DNA from: Ascarosepion bandense
Lineage: Eukaryota; Mollusca; Cephalopoda; Sepiida; Sepiidae
Length of the DNA: 64,000 nt
Assembly: GCA_037127315.1 (NCBI GenBank)
Contig: JBBBDQ010000915.1
Coordinates: forward strand, 647,501 to 711,500
Reading direction: 5' to 3'
In this document: one piece after another, positions 35,540 through 47,099 of the stretch
How positions within the stretch are numbered: position 1 is the first letter of the stretch
Layout of the letters: each line of letters starts with the position of its first letter
Program-made: the position numbers and the translations under genes
The notes under the pieces: generated by a model
Databases searched by the model: none
What the model saw: the letters and a program-made list of their open reading frames with translations, nothing else
Told to the model about the DNA's origin: nothing

Positions 35540-35745
35540 AAAAGTCAATGCCCCATAATTATCTAGCAGAACCATTCGAAGTACAAAGAGGCAAACAACG
35601 AAAGAGAAAAGAAAGCAGCAATGGAAAAATACCAACTCAAATAGTTTCTTAAAATGATAGAAAGAATTTCCGCAGAGAAATCTAAAAGAATTATTTTGAA
35701 CTTCAGTGAAGTAAATTAAGTAGTTTACAAAGTTTATTCATCTCT
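35540..35745. other. putative intron sequence
   Basis: It would be the end of the last intron of the exon gene on the minus strand. Nothing else is recognisable. Confidence 0.4.
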
Positions 35746-35746
35746 C

Positions 35747-35755
35747 TCTCTCTAC

Positions 35756-35812
<57 letters not shown>
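35747..35812. repeat. (CT)n-(AT)n compound microsatellite
   Basis: CT units with one 'ac' interruption, then about 17 AT units. Confidence 0.95.
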
Positions 35813-35816
<4 letters not shown>

Positions 35817-36310
35817 GGTCAAGAGGTTAGTACGTACGTTTTCTAACAATAAGACCCGAACTGTTAAAATCTTACTAAAGCCGACATTTCAAGTTGGTAA
35901 CTTAATGGTGTTGTCATCTTGGGAAGATGTCAGCCTGCGCATCCATTATAAAGAGGCGGAAAAAGATAGCATATGTTGACCCAAGCCTTCTGAGAGAAAA
36001 TCGGTACACAGAATAGTTACAAACAGGTAGATGGTCGTGTTGTCACGAAATCACATGTATTCGTTACACAGGGTGACATGGTAATACGTTTGTTTAAAAA
36101 AAACCTGCTCCATATGGATACAGAGGAAATCATAAACGGGTTCTGAATGCATAAAACATAGATGGACTCTGTGGGTACTGAGCAGACACAAATCCGCTAG
36201 CTGAGAAGTGTTCTCGGAAATGAAGTAGCTATTATATACATAAGTAAGAGCCAACAAACCTACCTAAGGTGGCCCTGACAATTACTAGTATTAGCATTAT
36301 TATTTTTGTT

Positions 36311-36312
<2 letters not shown>
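35813..36312. other. unassigned sequence
   Basis: Includes gacatttcaagttggtaac and related words that could be an old PLE end. This is not supportable on its own. Confidence 0.35.

Positions 36313-36314
<2 letters not shown>

Positions 36315-36364
<50 letters not shown>
36315..36364. repeat. (AT)n microsatellite flanking a PLE
   Basis: About 25 AT units directly left of the PLE terminal sequence. Confidence 0.95.
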
Positions 36365-36369
<5 letters not shown>

Positions 36370-36486
36370 TGTTTAATTACTTAGTTTTTTATCATAATAA
36401 AATTAGTACCAGTGCACATTTGTACTAAAAAGTGTTCGATACAATTATATTGTAGAACATTTGAATACTTCCCATTTATAAACGAG

Positions 36487-36534
36487 TTATTAGGACCTAG
36501 GTTTCTATCATGAGTGGTGTCTTCAGGAGATTTG
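36487..36534 (-). ncRNA. hammerhead-like motif (PLE left terminus)
   Basis: Minus strand: CTGAAGA, hairpin region caccactcatgata, GAAAC, ctag, GTC. The GAAAC(ctag)GTC part is exactly the minimal stem III plus cleavage triplet of small type I hammerheads. Stem II has one mismatch. Stem I is poorly paired after a small deletion in cgcgtaat. Confidence 0.5.
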
Positions 36535-37247
36535 CCACAACTGATTTTACCATTTACCTTTTTATTTTTAAAAACTCTTACGTATTATTTTTTAATGCTC
36601 ACGTTGCAGGGATTTTTTGAACGCGCATTTTTCTTTTAATTACAAGCAATTATAACGTTTTCATCCACAGTTGTATGAACCTAATAGGTACTTTCTGTTC
36701 TTTCAGTCAATAGTTCATTTTTGTTTGGTAATAGCATAATCTCTAACTTTTCTTCCTGGTACAGTCTACATGTTTTGCGACCGTTTTCAGGCTTGGCTAT
36801 TTCCATATACACCACGTTATGTCTGGAGCTTTTCCATATTTGCAATCTAGCCAATTTTGTACAGTTTTTTTTTATTTTTGTATTTTGAATGTAGACTTGT
36901 CATTGAACCACTTGGTCCTAAAGGTGTCTTTGGTTGATCCCAAATATATTTTATTTTGGACATTTAAGTAATGTACTTCTGCCTTGTAAATGAGTTATTT
37001 TGTATTGCAAAGTCCTTGAAGTAGACATTTACTTTTACCTGTAGTTGGATTCGTTATTAGTGGTCTTGTTTTGTACAATGCGATCTAAATTTATAGCGTT
37101 TTGTTTTTTATGAAACTATCTACATTACTACTACAAGTATAACTTAATTTGATTGTGTGTCTATTGAATATTTTGTTTAGTCCTGAGCCTTTTGGAAAGT
37201 GTCGATCAGTTGTAAAAAAACGATAAACGATAAAATCAGTTATTGCA

Positions 37248-37292
37248 AATCGCCTGAAGACTCCGCTTATGGAATAAACTTAGATCACGTAA
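37248..37292 (+). ncRNA. hammerhead-like motif (PLE right terminus), decayed
   Basis: Plus strand: atcgcCTGAAGA, hairpin tccgcttatgga, TAAAC in place of GAAAC, ttag, ATC in place of GTC, then acgtaataac. It is the inverted partner of the motif at 36487-36534. Confidence 0.45.
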
Positions 37293-37311
37293 TAACTTGT
37301 TTACAAATGGG

Positions 37312-37314
<3 letters not shown>

Positions 37315-37348
<34 letters not shown>
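37315..37348. repeat. (AT)n microsatellite flanking a PLE
   Basis: AT run directly right of the PLE terminal sequence. Confidence 0.95.
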
Positions 37349-37351
<3 letters not shown>

Positions 37352-37671
37352 ACGTCTATACCACGGCTCAAAATACTATGTAATCATGCTATGAACATAC
37401 CGCTTTTCTAGATTTGATTTTTGATCATTTTTATTTTTAGTAATAGCATTTATGTTCATTAAAAGTTATAAAACTGGAGTATTCATTTTTCTTTTATTAA
37501 CTATAAATTTAATTTGACTTATATCGAAACAAAAAAAAGAAATTGGAAAGTAAAATCATATGAGTTATAAAAATATATTTTCCTGGGCTGAATTCTGTAC
37601 AGAAATTATAAAGACATGTCACTTTTATTTTATTGCTTTTCTTTGGAAAAATACAAAAAGAATAGTACATG

Positions 37672-37717
<46 letters not shown>

Positions 37718-38155
37718 AAAGTTTTTAGATTATTGCATTGTTTACTGTATATTTCACCGCGTCCTGATGTTATTATCACGGCTTATCAGTCAGAAATGAT
37801 ACAACAGTTGATCCTCAAAATATCCCCCACCAAATATTTTATTTTATTTTTTTACATAGACGCTTAAATGTCCATATTAGAAAAGACATTTGTAACGGTT
37901 ATTTAAGAAAATGTCTCGAAAAGAACCCCTAAGAAAGAGGAAAGCAATGATAAAGAAAAGATAGACGATTGATTAATGTAAAGAAGAGAAAAAAATAAAA
38001 AAAGGGGAAACAGAAAAAGCTAAATGGAAAGCAAGAAGAGAAAAAGAAAGGACAAAGAGATACAATAAAAAGAAATGCAGTATCACGAGAAATCAATGTT
38101 GACTCCATTTATCGTAATAGCGTCTCAAGCCACCTCACTGTTCCCTTAGAAAAAC
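37349..38155. other. unassigned sequence with an (AT)n tract
   Basis: An (AT)n tract lies at 37674-37713, and a purine-rich aaagaaa-type stretch at about 37900-38080. No gene was seen. Confidence 0.4.
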
Positions 38156-38159
38156 ACGG

Positions 38160-38722
38160 AAAAATCTAAATATGAAATTTAATTCCAAATATACTGGGAT
38201 ATATTTACGGTACCAAAAAAATTGTACATCATAATTTTAAAATAATTTGAAAAAATAAATACTCTTACTATTATTTTTAAAATTAATGCTAATTCAAAAA
38301 TATTGTTAAAATAATTAAAAATACTAAAATAAAAAGAAATATAGAAACAAGAAAAATTTGATAAACCTGACAGAAAAAAGAAGGAAAGAAAAAGAAAGAA
38401 ATCACGATTGAATGGATTTTAAAATAATTTTAAAAAATGCTACATCGAAACCGACGTATGTGAACGCATATTCATTTTTAGAAACGCGACAAGGGATTTA
38501 CCCTTAAATTAAATTATACCGACAATAGGGAATAATTATGGTGAAAAATAAATCATAAATCATACATCCTAACATAAATTACATTATAACATCTAGTAGT
38601 AATTTATTCTAACTATAGTTAAAATAATAATTTCTAATAAGGAAATATAAATTTTTAAAATACAATATTAAAAATATCTGAAATACTAGCAATATTAATA
38701 ACCTATAATAATAATAATAATA

Positions 38723-38762
<40 letters not shown>

Positions 38763-38876
38763 TATAAAACAATAGAGATAACAAATATATGTATACATAC
38801 TGATATACACATACACACATATATATACATGTATTTATATAAATAGATATTTATTTATACAATATTTCTCTAAGAA

Positions 38877-38931
<55 letters not shown>
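38160..38931. repeat. about 0.93-kb tandem unit, copy 1 (partial)
   Basis: AT-rich unit containing tatatttacggtac, taaaataattaaa, an aaattaaa..atataccga block, two (AAT)n tracts (38706-38760, 38877-38931) and a ttctctaagaagt boundary. The same order recurs at 42560-43275. The second (AAT)n of this copy holds the LINE insertion D. Confidence 0.75.
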
Positions 38932-38935
<4 letters not shown>

Positions 38936-41900
38936 ATTAAAAGAATTGTAACTAGAATAGACGAATCAACAAAATATGAAAAGGAACCGGAATCAAAAAT
39001 AAAAAGTAATAATGTCAAACATGCCACAGGTTATAATGTAGAATCCGTGATACACACAAATCACTGTGAAGATAATGCTGTTAGTTTAAAAGTGCTGGAA
39101 AGGTGTGATCTGAGTCAGTTGCAAGACTAAAATAAAACGAGTTCCGAACACATTGAACAGAATTATTTTGCGGAAAATAAGGAAGAAATCAAGGATGAAA
39201 TCAAGAACCATATAAGTCAAATACAAAATATTGCAATGTAGGAACGAGAACAGCTCCCAAAATTACAATTAACAAAACGTAATCTCCGAACTATTAAGCT
39301 CTACAATGCAGCACTCAAATTAATTTTGGATGAAGAAGACACTCATACAAATCTCAATGAAGCAATATATGCATCAACAATAGCAGCAACAAAAAATTGA
39401 ACATCAATTTAAAAACAAGGCAGTCTCGCAGACATGAAAATCCACGTTGGAAAAGAAAAATAGAAAAAATCGAACAACTTAGAAGTGAACTATCAGTACT
39501 GGAGAACTAACTAGAGAAATAAATGTAAGAACTAGGAAAAGCAGAAGAGTCGAAAGAAAATACAATATTAGAAATAAAAATGAAGTCCAATCAACTAAGG
39601 AAAAATTAAAGCAAACAATACAACTGAAGGCTTAAAGAATAAGACGCTATGAGAAAAGATCAAGATTCTACAAACAAAAGAAGATTTTTCAAATCGATGC
39701 AAAGAAATTTTACAGGGAAATAGGTAAAGAAAGAACTGAAGTGACAGTCCCCCAAAATGTAAGACGTTACACAGTTCTGGGAAAGAATATGGGTTTGACT
39801 AAAGAAAATAACAAAGACGTAGATTCGATTGCACAAGAGATAGAACGAATAAAAAATAAACCAGAACAGATATGGGCTGGAATTTCAGACAAGGATGTTA
39901 AATTAGCACTAAAAGAAAAGTACACAATTGGAAATTTCCAGGTATAGATAAAATTCGTAACTTTTGGCTATGTTATTTAAATACAGCACATAAAAACTAG
40001 CCAAAGTACTTCAAGAAATGGTTAACGATCCCACTAAAATTCCTGCATGGACGACCAAAGGAATTACATTTCTTCTACCCAAGAATAGTGACACAAACAA
40101 CCCGAAAAACTACAGACCAATTACATGCCTTCCGACAACATATAAACTATTAACATCTATTTCAACAAAACAGACATATTTATTCTTAGAAAGAAATGAC
40201 ATGTTACCGCTTGAACAAAAAGGGTACAAACGTGGTTGTTACGGATGTAAAGACCAATTGCTTATAAACAAAATGATCCTGGAAAACTGCTACAGTACAA
40301 AGAAAAATCTTAGTACTGCCTAGATAGATTATCGTAAGGCATTCGATAGTGTGCCACATTCCTGGATTTTAAAGACTTTAAATATATACAAGATGTCACC
40401 CGTCATCATCAATTTCATCAAACAGTGCATGCCTATAGGAAAAAAAACTTTACCTCAATCATATAAATGGAACCTATAAAACTGATGAAGTAAACATCAA
40501 AAGAGGCATATTTCAAGGTGATTCTTTGTCTCCCTTGCTATTCTGTATATCATTAATAGCACTAACCAGTCAACTTAATAAGAGAGAATGTCGTTATAAA
40601 AGAGCCCAAAAGAAAATAAAGCCATCTATTTTACATGGATGACTTAAAGTTATATGCTAAGAATGATAATGAGCTGGAAGGTCTTCTGCAAACTGTAAAA
40701 TGCTTCAGCGAAGACATTGGAATTAAATTCAATTTGAATAAATGTGATAAAGCTACAGTTTTACGTGGATAAATACAAGAAACATCCTCAATTAGCTTAG
40801 ACCCTGCTGTAACAATAAAAGAATTGAAACCAGAAGAAGCTTATAAATACCTAGGTGTAAATGAGAGTGAAAACATTCACCATAAAAAATGAAAGAAATA
40901 GTGCGTAAAGAGTACTATAAAAGGCTACGAATGATATTAAAACTTAATTGAATTCTCAGAACAGAATTATGGCCATTAATAGCCTTGCAATCCACGTTGT
41001 CCAATATAGTTTCAACATCTTAAACAGGACTCTAAACGACATCAGGCGAATGGATTCTAAAACAAGAATGCTTCTTTCTAAGCATAAGATGCATCATCCA
41101 AAGGCTGATGTAGACCGTCTATACATACCCCGTAAAGAAGGGGAAAGAGGTCTTATTCAACTAGAATTGTCATACAAGACAACAACTATTGATTTACTAA
41201 CATACATAGAAACAACAAAGGATTGGATGATACAATTAGTAAGGTAACATGAAGAAAGAAAGAAAAAATATTCAATAATAAAAGAAGGCAGTAAATACAA
41301 ACAAGATTTACATTTAGTAGATTCTGTAGAAAAGGCAAAACAGAAGCTAAGAACCAACTACTGCGGCCAAAAATATGAAAATGAACGCCAAAGATAAAGC
41401 TCTTGAACAGATGAAACAACGCTGGCAAGACAAACCTCTGCATGGTCAATATCCAGAACGTGCCAATAAATCCAATGTTAATAAGGTTAATGCTTATCGA
41501 TGGTTACGTGCATCTGGATTAAAGTCTGACACTGAAGGCTTTATTCTTGCAATGCCAGACCAAAATCTTTTCACTAGAAACTTTCAGGCAAATATTATAG
41601 ATAATAATATGGATCCAAATTCAGGTTTTGTGATAAACACCAAGAATCAATATACCATCTAATCTTAGGCTGTTCTATACTTGCCCCAAATGAATATAAA
41701 AATCGCCACGATAGAGTGGGGAAATATTTACATTCGACAATGTGCAAACACTATGGAAAATCTGTAAACAAACACTGGTATGAACATCACCCAGTACCGG
41801 TTACAGAAATAGAAGATGTCACCATTCTATGAGATTACACCATCTACACAGACAGAAAAATTGAAGCAAATAGGCCAGACATTATTGTTAAAAGCAGAAG

Positions 41901-42274
41901 GAGAAAACTTGTCTATTAATTGATATGGCTTGTCCAGCGGATTCCTGGAAATTGAAATAGGAAAAATGTGGAAATTGAAAACAAGAGTTGTGCTAGTGAT
42001 AGTAGGTGCACTTGGAATGATAAAAAATGGAACAAAACAACACATTGAAAAAATCCCTGGAAACCCCAGCTTAAGGGATTTACAAAATATTGCCTTATTA
42101 AGTACAGCCCACACACTAAAGAAAACTTTGTCTATGTAACGCTCGTGATGATAGGGAAGATAGAAAAAACATGAAATGGAGCCATAACAACACGCCACGA
42201 CCTGCCTTAGGTCTTTCCGTAGACTTGGTTGGTAGTGCGAACATAGCAGAAATCGAAATATGATGAAAAATGAC
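38932..42274 (+). mobile_element. R4/Dong-like LINE copy D, longest copy
   Basis: A 3.34-kb copy bounded on both sides by (AAT)n. It covers the N-terminal region, the RT (about 39940-41100), the linker, the CCHC motif and the restriction-like endonuclease, and a 3' UTR ending gatgaaaaatgac. Copy C extends further upstream, so D is 5'-truncated. Disabling changes include stops in the N-terminal region, a TAG at 40321 (W to stop in 'STAWIDYRKAFDS'), a frameshift near 40440, a stop near 40770, and a deletion near 41640-41930. Surviving RT blocks include PTKIPAWTTKGITFLLPKN, KGYKRGCYGCKDQL and the region encoding YMDD near 40633. Confidence 0.85.
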
Positions 42275-42328
<54 letters not shown>

Positions 42329-42375
42329 TGATGATGATGATGAAAAATGACATCATAATTATAATAATAATAATA
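42275..42375. repeat. (AAT)n tail of copy D with a 20-nt LINE 3'-end scrap
   Basis: After about 18 AAT units there is atgatgatgaaaaatgacat (about 42335-42354), which copies the last bases of the LINE 3' UTR, and then more AAT units. Confidence 0.8.
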
Positions 42376-43285
42376 ATATCGATTTTATCAAAAATGAAAA
42401 CAAAAGAAAGTACAAAAATACTTACAAATATAATAATTATAAAAAAATAAAAAATAAAAATAAAAAATATAAATTCTTTTGCTGTAAATTAATATTAACC
42501 TGACGTGGAAAATTTAGCTGTAATATGATATTCACATACATGTCAAAATTTAACATTGAAATTTAATTTAAAATATAATGAGATATATTTACGGTACAAA
42601 ATCAAATTGTACAACATAATTTCAATACAATTTGAAAAAATAGCTACACTTACTCGTATACCAAAAAATTCCCATTAATTTAAAAAAATCAGTTAAAATA
42701 ATTAAATCATTAAAAAATAAAAATGAAACGTTAGAAAGATAAACCCAAAAAGAGGGAGGGGGAAGTAAATAAAAGGAAAGAAATAAAAAAATTAGAACAA
42801 TATTGAAATGAATTTAAATTAATTTAAATTAAACTTCCTACAGCAAACCTACGCCTATTACATTAACATTCATTCTTAAAAACGTGAGATAGGATTTCCT
42901 CTTAAATTAAAATATACCGATTATGGCGTATATTTATGGTGAAAAAGAAACCATAAGTCATAGATCCTTATATAAATTACAATATAACCACCAGTAATAA
43001 TTTGTTTAAAAAAAGTTAAAATAATAATTCCTAGTAAGAAAAACTAAATAAAAAATTGAAATATAATCTTACAAATACTCTTAATAATAATAATAGTAAT
43101 AATAATAGAGAATGCTAATAAAACATTATAATAATAGAAAATATAAATTCGTAATAATATATATATATATATATATATGATATACATATATATATATATA
43201 TATATATAATGTACATACATATATATAATGTATCAAACAACATTTCTCTCAGACATTAATAATAATAATAATAATGATGATAGTA
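42376..43285. repeat. about 0.93-kb tandem unit, copy 2
   Basis: From tcgattttatcaaaaatg to the (AAT)n at 43255-43275. It shares the tatatttacggtac block and its neighbours with copy 1, and it contains (AT)n at 43159-43207. Confidence 0.75.
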
Positions 43286-43480
43286 ATAATAATTATACTC
43301 ATTCTATAAAAAACAAGGAAAAAAGAAACATAAAAAGTACCTATAAATATAATAATTATACAAATAAAAACAAAAAAATTAGAAATAACAAAAATTTTAA
43401 AATTTAAATAAACCTTTGCTGTAAAATGATATTAGCTGCACATTCCAGAATTTTTCAAAATAAACACTTTTTAAATTAAA
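43286..43480. repeat. about 0.93-kb tandem unit, copy 3 (partial)
   Basis: It restarts with actcattctataaaaaacaa, then tataataattat and ttgctgtaaaatgatattag, paralleling the start of copy 2 at 42376-42510. Confidence 0.7.
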
Positions 43481-43548
43481 CTAATGTAAATTAATATAAT
43501 TTCCACTAATTCAAATCACAATCAGGACTTATCTAGAATATTTTATAT

Positions 43549-45774
43549 CTATTTTTGTCTGCATTTATATATTAATTTATTCAGCTGATTAAGTAATTCC
43601 TTAGAATTGTTATATTTTATAATCATCAATTTTTCCTCCAGGCATAAATTGCACCTATCCCAGAATTTGTTGGGAGTATTGGCGTATTTCACAATCCTCC
43701 ATATGACCAGTGGGGTAAATCCTCCGTCTTTAATATTCCAATATTGCTTAGATAGTGCAGTTTGATATTTCAAGGAGGCGTTGGAAAACAATTTGCCAGT
43801 GGTTGGACACTCTCTGCTTCCAACAACCTGCAGGTATTCCTATAGAAACTCTTTTATTGTTGGGGTCCTCCGCTAGACAAATAGTGACTTCATAGATAGC
43901 TTTTTCGGAATTACACCTGCCATTAACTGGATAATTTATTTTATTGATGCAATTACAGGAAGGTTTGTCCACCAAAGGTTTGCTAAAACAATCTCTGAGT
44001 AATTTATTATTATGTGAATTAATTATGTATTGCATGTTCTTTGTAGTAGAATAACTAATTTTAAGAGATTTTCTATTGAATACTTTAATTAAGAGGTGGT
44101 GTTAGTGGAAGTGTTTGCTAACTAAATTTAAAAAGTATTTACCTATTTTTACATTGGACATCTTGCAGAAAAGAGTGTTGAACGATATTATCTTTCTTTT
44201 TTTAACTTTACTTTTGTTTCAAGTTTTTTCTTTAAATTTTTCTTCGTATAATATTTCATCTTTAAAATCTCTATTCTTTAGGGCTTCATTGTATATTGTT
44301 TTATTCTCATCGAATATTTACTTATTAGAAGATAATTTATTAATTATAATTTTGACTGTTTTGGGTGTTTGTTTTATGATAGATTTAGGATAATTAGAGT
44401 TAACATTAATATAGATAGGGGATTTATTACTTTTTTGATAGGTTTAAATGTATTTTTGAATAGGTTAAAGCTAATATCTAAAAAATTAACGATCTTGAGA
44501 TTAGATGAAATTTCGATTTTGAAGCCCAGTATTTTAAAAGCTCTAATAACATTTTTAGAAATTCTTGATGTCAGGGGACTATTACTGTCAAGCATATATA
44601 TACTACCATCGTCTCGGTAGATACCTACTTGCTTGAGCTCAACAATTCTACCGAGAGTATATAATCTGTATATCCCTATCAGATTTGCGACTTCAGCTGA
44701 ATCATAAGCCCCCATTGGGACATCAAAATTATTGCAAATATTTGTAGTCCAGGTAGAGTAATAATATACGAGTAGAGATTCTCTAGAAGTTCAAATAATA
44801 TCAATTTCATTATTAGAAATATCTGTGAAGTTTCTAGCATAGTTTAAACTATTAACTAATAAATTGTACGAAATGGAAGAATAAAAGTCTATTATATCAA
44901 ATTGTAAAAATGAGGCTTTTTCCTTATTCGGAATGTTTTGGAACCATGTTATGGTTTCAGAACAATCTTTCCATGAATTGAAATTGCGATTTTCTTGTAT
45001 TGATATTAGAATCTTCTTAATTATATTACTAGAAACTAAACCTAATTTAGTTTTAGAGGGATTGGTTAGTCTAGTTTGCAGGATATTCTCAAAATTCAGT
45101 TTGTGGTCTTTAATAAGTAAAAAGCGTTTTTGTTTGAATCTTTCCTATTCTATCCGCGATATCTAGTTTATTTGCCAATGCAGCAGTTTTCGTATCAATT
45201 GTGGACAACATATAATCATTTTTATCTTTTTATAAGTACTGGAGAATGTCTTCAGAATGAGTTTATGGTATTCAGATGGTTCTATTTTATATATATATAT
45301 TACTCGACTTACCAGCATTTATCCTCATCTTAGAGTTTCTGATCATGTTAATGTCCCTTTTGAGAAGATACTGAAATTGATTATGTTGTTTTCTAAATTT
45401 GATTTTTTTAATTAAATCAAACATGTCGATCCCAAAAGACTCGAGAAACCTATTGCCTGGTGTGATTTTTCTGAGATCTCATATTATAATATTTCTCCTT
45501 ATTTTCATTTGAAGCATTCCGTGGATTGATACAGAATAGGTTTTCTATCGTAGTCTTTTAATGAATTCAATTATTTTTTCCATGAGATCCAGAGTGAAGA
45601 AATTAAATGATGAACAAAGAATGTTCTTCAGTGAATATTCTGGAGGAAATTTATCAATACTGTTGCACGCGATATTCGAAATGTAATAATATCCCAAAAA
45701 TGAATTATCCAAAAGTGATCGACTTATATTAAATAAGGAGCAAATTATAACATAATTATAACAATGGTATACCA

Positions 45775-45775
<1 letters not shown>
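43549..45775 (-). mobile_element. Penelope-like element, longest copy (RT plus GIY-YIG)
   Basis: Order on the minus strand, 5' to 3': an N-terminal region (45.77-45.2 kb), including a DLIKKIKFRK-like basic block, followed by RT. The RT has IKDHKPNFENILQTRLTNPS (about 45.1 kb), QFDIIDFYSSIS, and a frame at 44374-44715 starting MGAYDSAEVANLIGIYRLY with the catalytic YRDDG at 44605-44619. NFLDISFNL follows. Last come the endonuclease pieces: SHNNKLL, a CNC-type zinc motif, IYEVTICLAEDPN, an R-containing helix, and RCNLCLEEK with LLNQLNK (43549-43791). Several frames and stops interrupt it. YRDD is the PLE form of the RT catalytic box and GIY-YIG is the usual PLE nuclease. About 2.2 kb is near full coding length for the family. 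Confidence 0.8.
44374..44715 (-). pseudogene. PLE reverse transcriptase palm segment
   Basis: A 113-codon open piece of the PLE RT above. It contains MGAYDSAEVANLIG (the 'MGSYDGAE' block), the YRDDG catalytic motif and the KIEISSNLKIVNFLDISFNL palm-end block. The last part drifts into unrelated residues after a frameshift. It is listed separately because it carries the catalytic residues intact. Confidence 0.75.

Positions 45776-45778
<3 letters not shown>

Positions 45779-45832
<54 letters not shown>
45779..45832. repeat. (AT)n microsatellite
   Basis: About 27 AT units between the PLE body and the inverted PLE ends. Confidence 0.95.
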
Positions 45833-45836
<4 letters not shown>

Positions 45837-45987
45837 TGTTTGATTGATAGATTTATTGATTGATTGGTTGTTTAACTACTTAGTTTTTGGTCATAATAAA
45901 TTTAGATCAGTGCATATTTGTATTAATAAGTGTTCACTACAATTATGTCGTAGAACTTTTTAATATTTTCTATTTGTAAACGAGTTA

Positions 45988-46031
45988 TTACGCAACCTAG
46001 GTTTCTACCATGAGTGGTTTCTTCAGACGAT
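45988..46031 (-). ncRNA. hammerhead-like motif, left arm
   Basis: Minus strand: CTGAAGA (46020-46026), hairpin acca-ctca-tggt with four perfect pairs, GAAAC, ctag, GTT in place of GTC, gcgtaataa. All core bases are intact except the C of the cleavage triplet. The triplet rule (UH) still allows U. Confidence 0.55.
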
Positions 46032-46047
46032 TTTGCAATAATTTGAA

Positions 46048-46092
46048 AATCGCTTGAAGACACTACTCATGGTAGAAACCTAGTTCGCGTAA
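46048..46092 (+). ncRNA. hammerhead-like motif, right arm
   Basis: Plus strand: cgcTTGAAGA (C to T in the core), hairpin ctactcatggtag, GAAAC, ctag, TTC, gcgtaatacc. The cgc/gcg arm of stem I is intact. Confidence 0.5.
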
Positions 46093-46109
46093 TACCTCTT
46101 TTACAAATA

Positions 46110-46111
<2 letters not shown>

Positions 46112-46187
<76 letters not shown>
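46112..46187. repeat. (CA)n-(TA)n compound microsatellite
   Basis: About 16 CA units and then about 22 TA units. Confidence 0.95.
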
Positions 46188-46189
<2 letters not shown>

Positions 46190-46190
<1 letters not shown>

Positions 46191-46765
46191 TAGAATAAAT
46201 AAAGAACAAAAAGGAAAAAGTGCATTCAGTCTCCCATGCTTCACTTTACCAACTTTCTTCAGATGTTTTTCAAAGACAAATGATTTTTTTATCTAAAAAT
46301 TAATATTCAGTATATTGCTTGAGGTTTGATTTAATTGGTCAGATATGTGTCACGAATAATAAACAATAGATGAACAATTTTAAATGTGGAAAACTTATCC
46401 CTGTTTATATGTGTGTGCTACGTGTAATAAAAGTGATAGTTGTTTATTCTAAATGTAAGTATATGTAAACAAAAATGCATGTGCCAATGGTATTTAAACA
46501 ATAGACGAATTAGGTGGTTTATTAGTGTGTATGTGAATGACAAGACGATGTACATTTCCGTTCAAATTTGTAGTAATATAATGTATATAAGTATCAAGCA
46601 ATGGACGATTTTCTTTTTTATAATAAAATGAGAGAATAATTTATGAATGTGTGTATAAATGAATCATGTACGAATGTGTGTGTTTATGTATCGGTAAAGT
46701 TACTATGTCAATGATAAAACGAAATGCATTTCATGTATTCTCCCTTGTTCTACCAATCATTTATT
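46190..46765. other. unassigned sequence
   Basis: Loose gtgtgtatg-type words but no gene or element recognised. Confidence 0.4.
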
Positions 46766-46774
46766 GATACTAAT

Positions 46775-47095
46775 CATGTACGTTAAACGCTGCTTTTTTT
46801 CTGTTACCATTTTCCCCTCAATCTCTCCTGTGAGTATCAAATTTTCCGAGTCAAGTGCCCCACAGATTTCAGTTTCCAATTCCTAATGTTAATTATAAGT
46901 TGATTTATTTTAACATTTTCTCCTAAACATTGTTGTCGCTCACATGTTCAGTCTATGGTATCCACAGTATCTTTCTGTAGAACCACTTTTTCTGTTTTAA
47001 GTTTCTTCTTTATCTTTAGAGTGATTATCCAGCATTCTCTGTCATATGGGATGGCGAGGTTCCCGTCAGACATTTTTCTAGTTTACAGGATTCGA
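46775..47095 (-). mobile_element. RTE-type LINE 3' fragment
   Basis: Minus strand: RECWIITLKIKKKLKTEKV, then VVLQKDTVDTID, and, after damage, INIRNWKLKSVGHLTRKI and a final 'L.GEIEGK'-like piece. It follows the same C-terminal RTE pattern as the fragment at 15872-16180 and extends further upstream into the 'SECWTL...EM..YRRM' part. Confidence 0.65.
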
Positions 47096-47099
47096 TTAG

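Larger units (their letters stand above)
36365..37314 (-). mobile_element. Penelope-like element, 3' part with inverted terminal motifs
   Basis: On the minus strand the interior encodes the PLE endonuclease. KCLLQGLCNTK, a stop, and LIYKAEVHYLNVQNK correspond to the zinc motif and the 'I.YKAEV' strand. IYLGSTKDTFRTKWFNDKS is the YIG...R catalytic part of GIY-YIG. Then come CRLYQEEKLEIMLL and NELLTERTE, the final zinc and helix region, in other frames. At the low-coordinate end is the minus-strand terminal motif (about 36487-36534). At the high-coordinate end is the same motif on the plus strand (about 37248-37292). The element is about 0.9 kb between two (AT)n tracts and lacks RT. PLEs often carry terminal repeats in inverted as well as direct order. 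Confidence 0.75.
45833..46111. mobile_element. inverted pair of PLE termini
   Basis: The left part (45880-46034) matches the minus-strand end of the 36.4-kb PLE, including cataataaa, agtgttc and tagaac words. The right part (46046-46110) is its inverted copy. Arms of about 57-60 bp are separated by about 11 bp. It lies between (AT)n and (CA)n/(AT)n tracts with no interior coding sequence. Confidence 0.75.
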
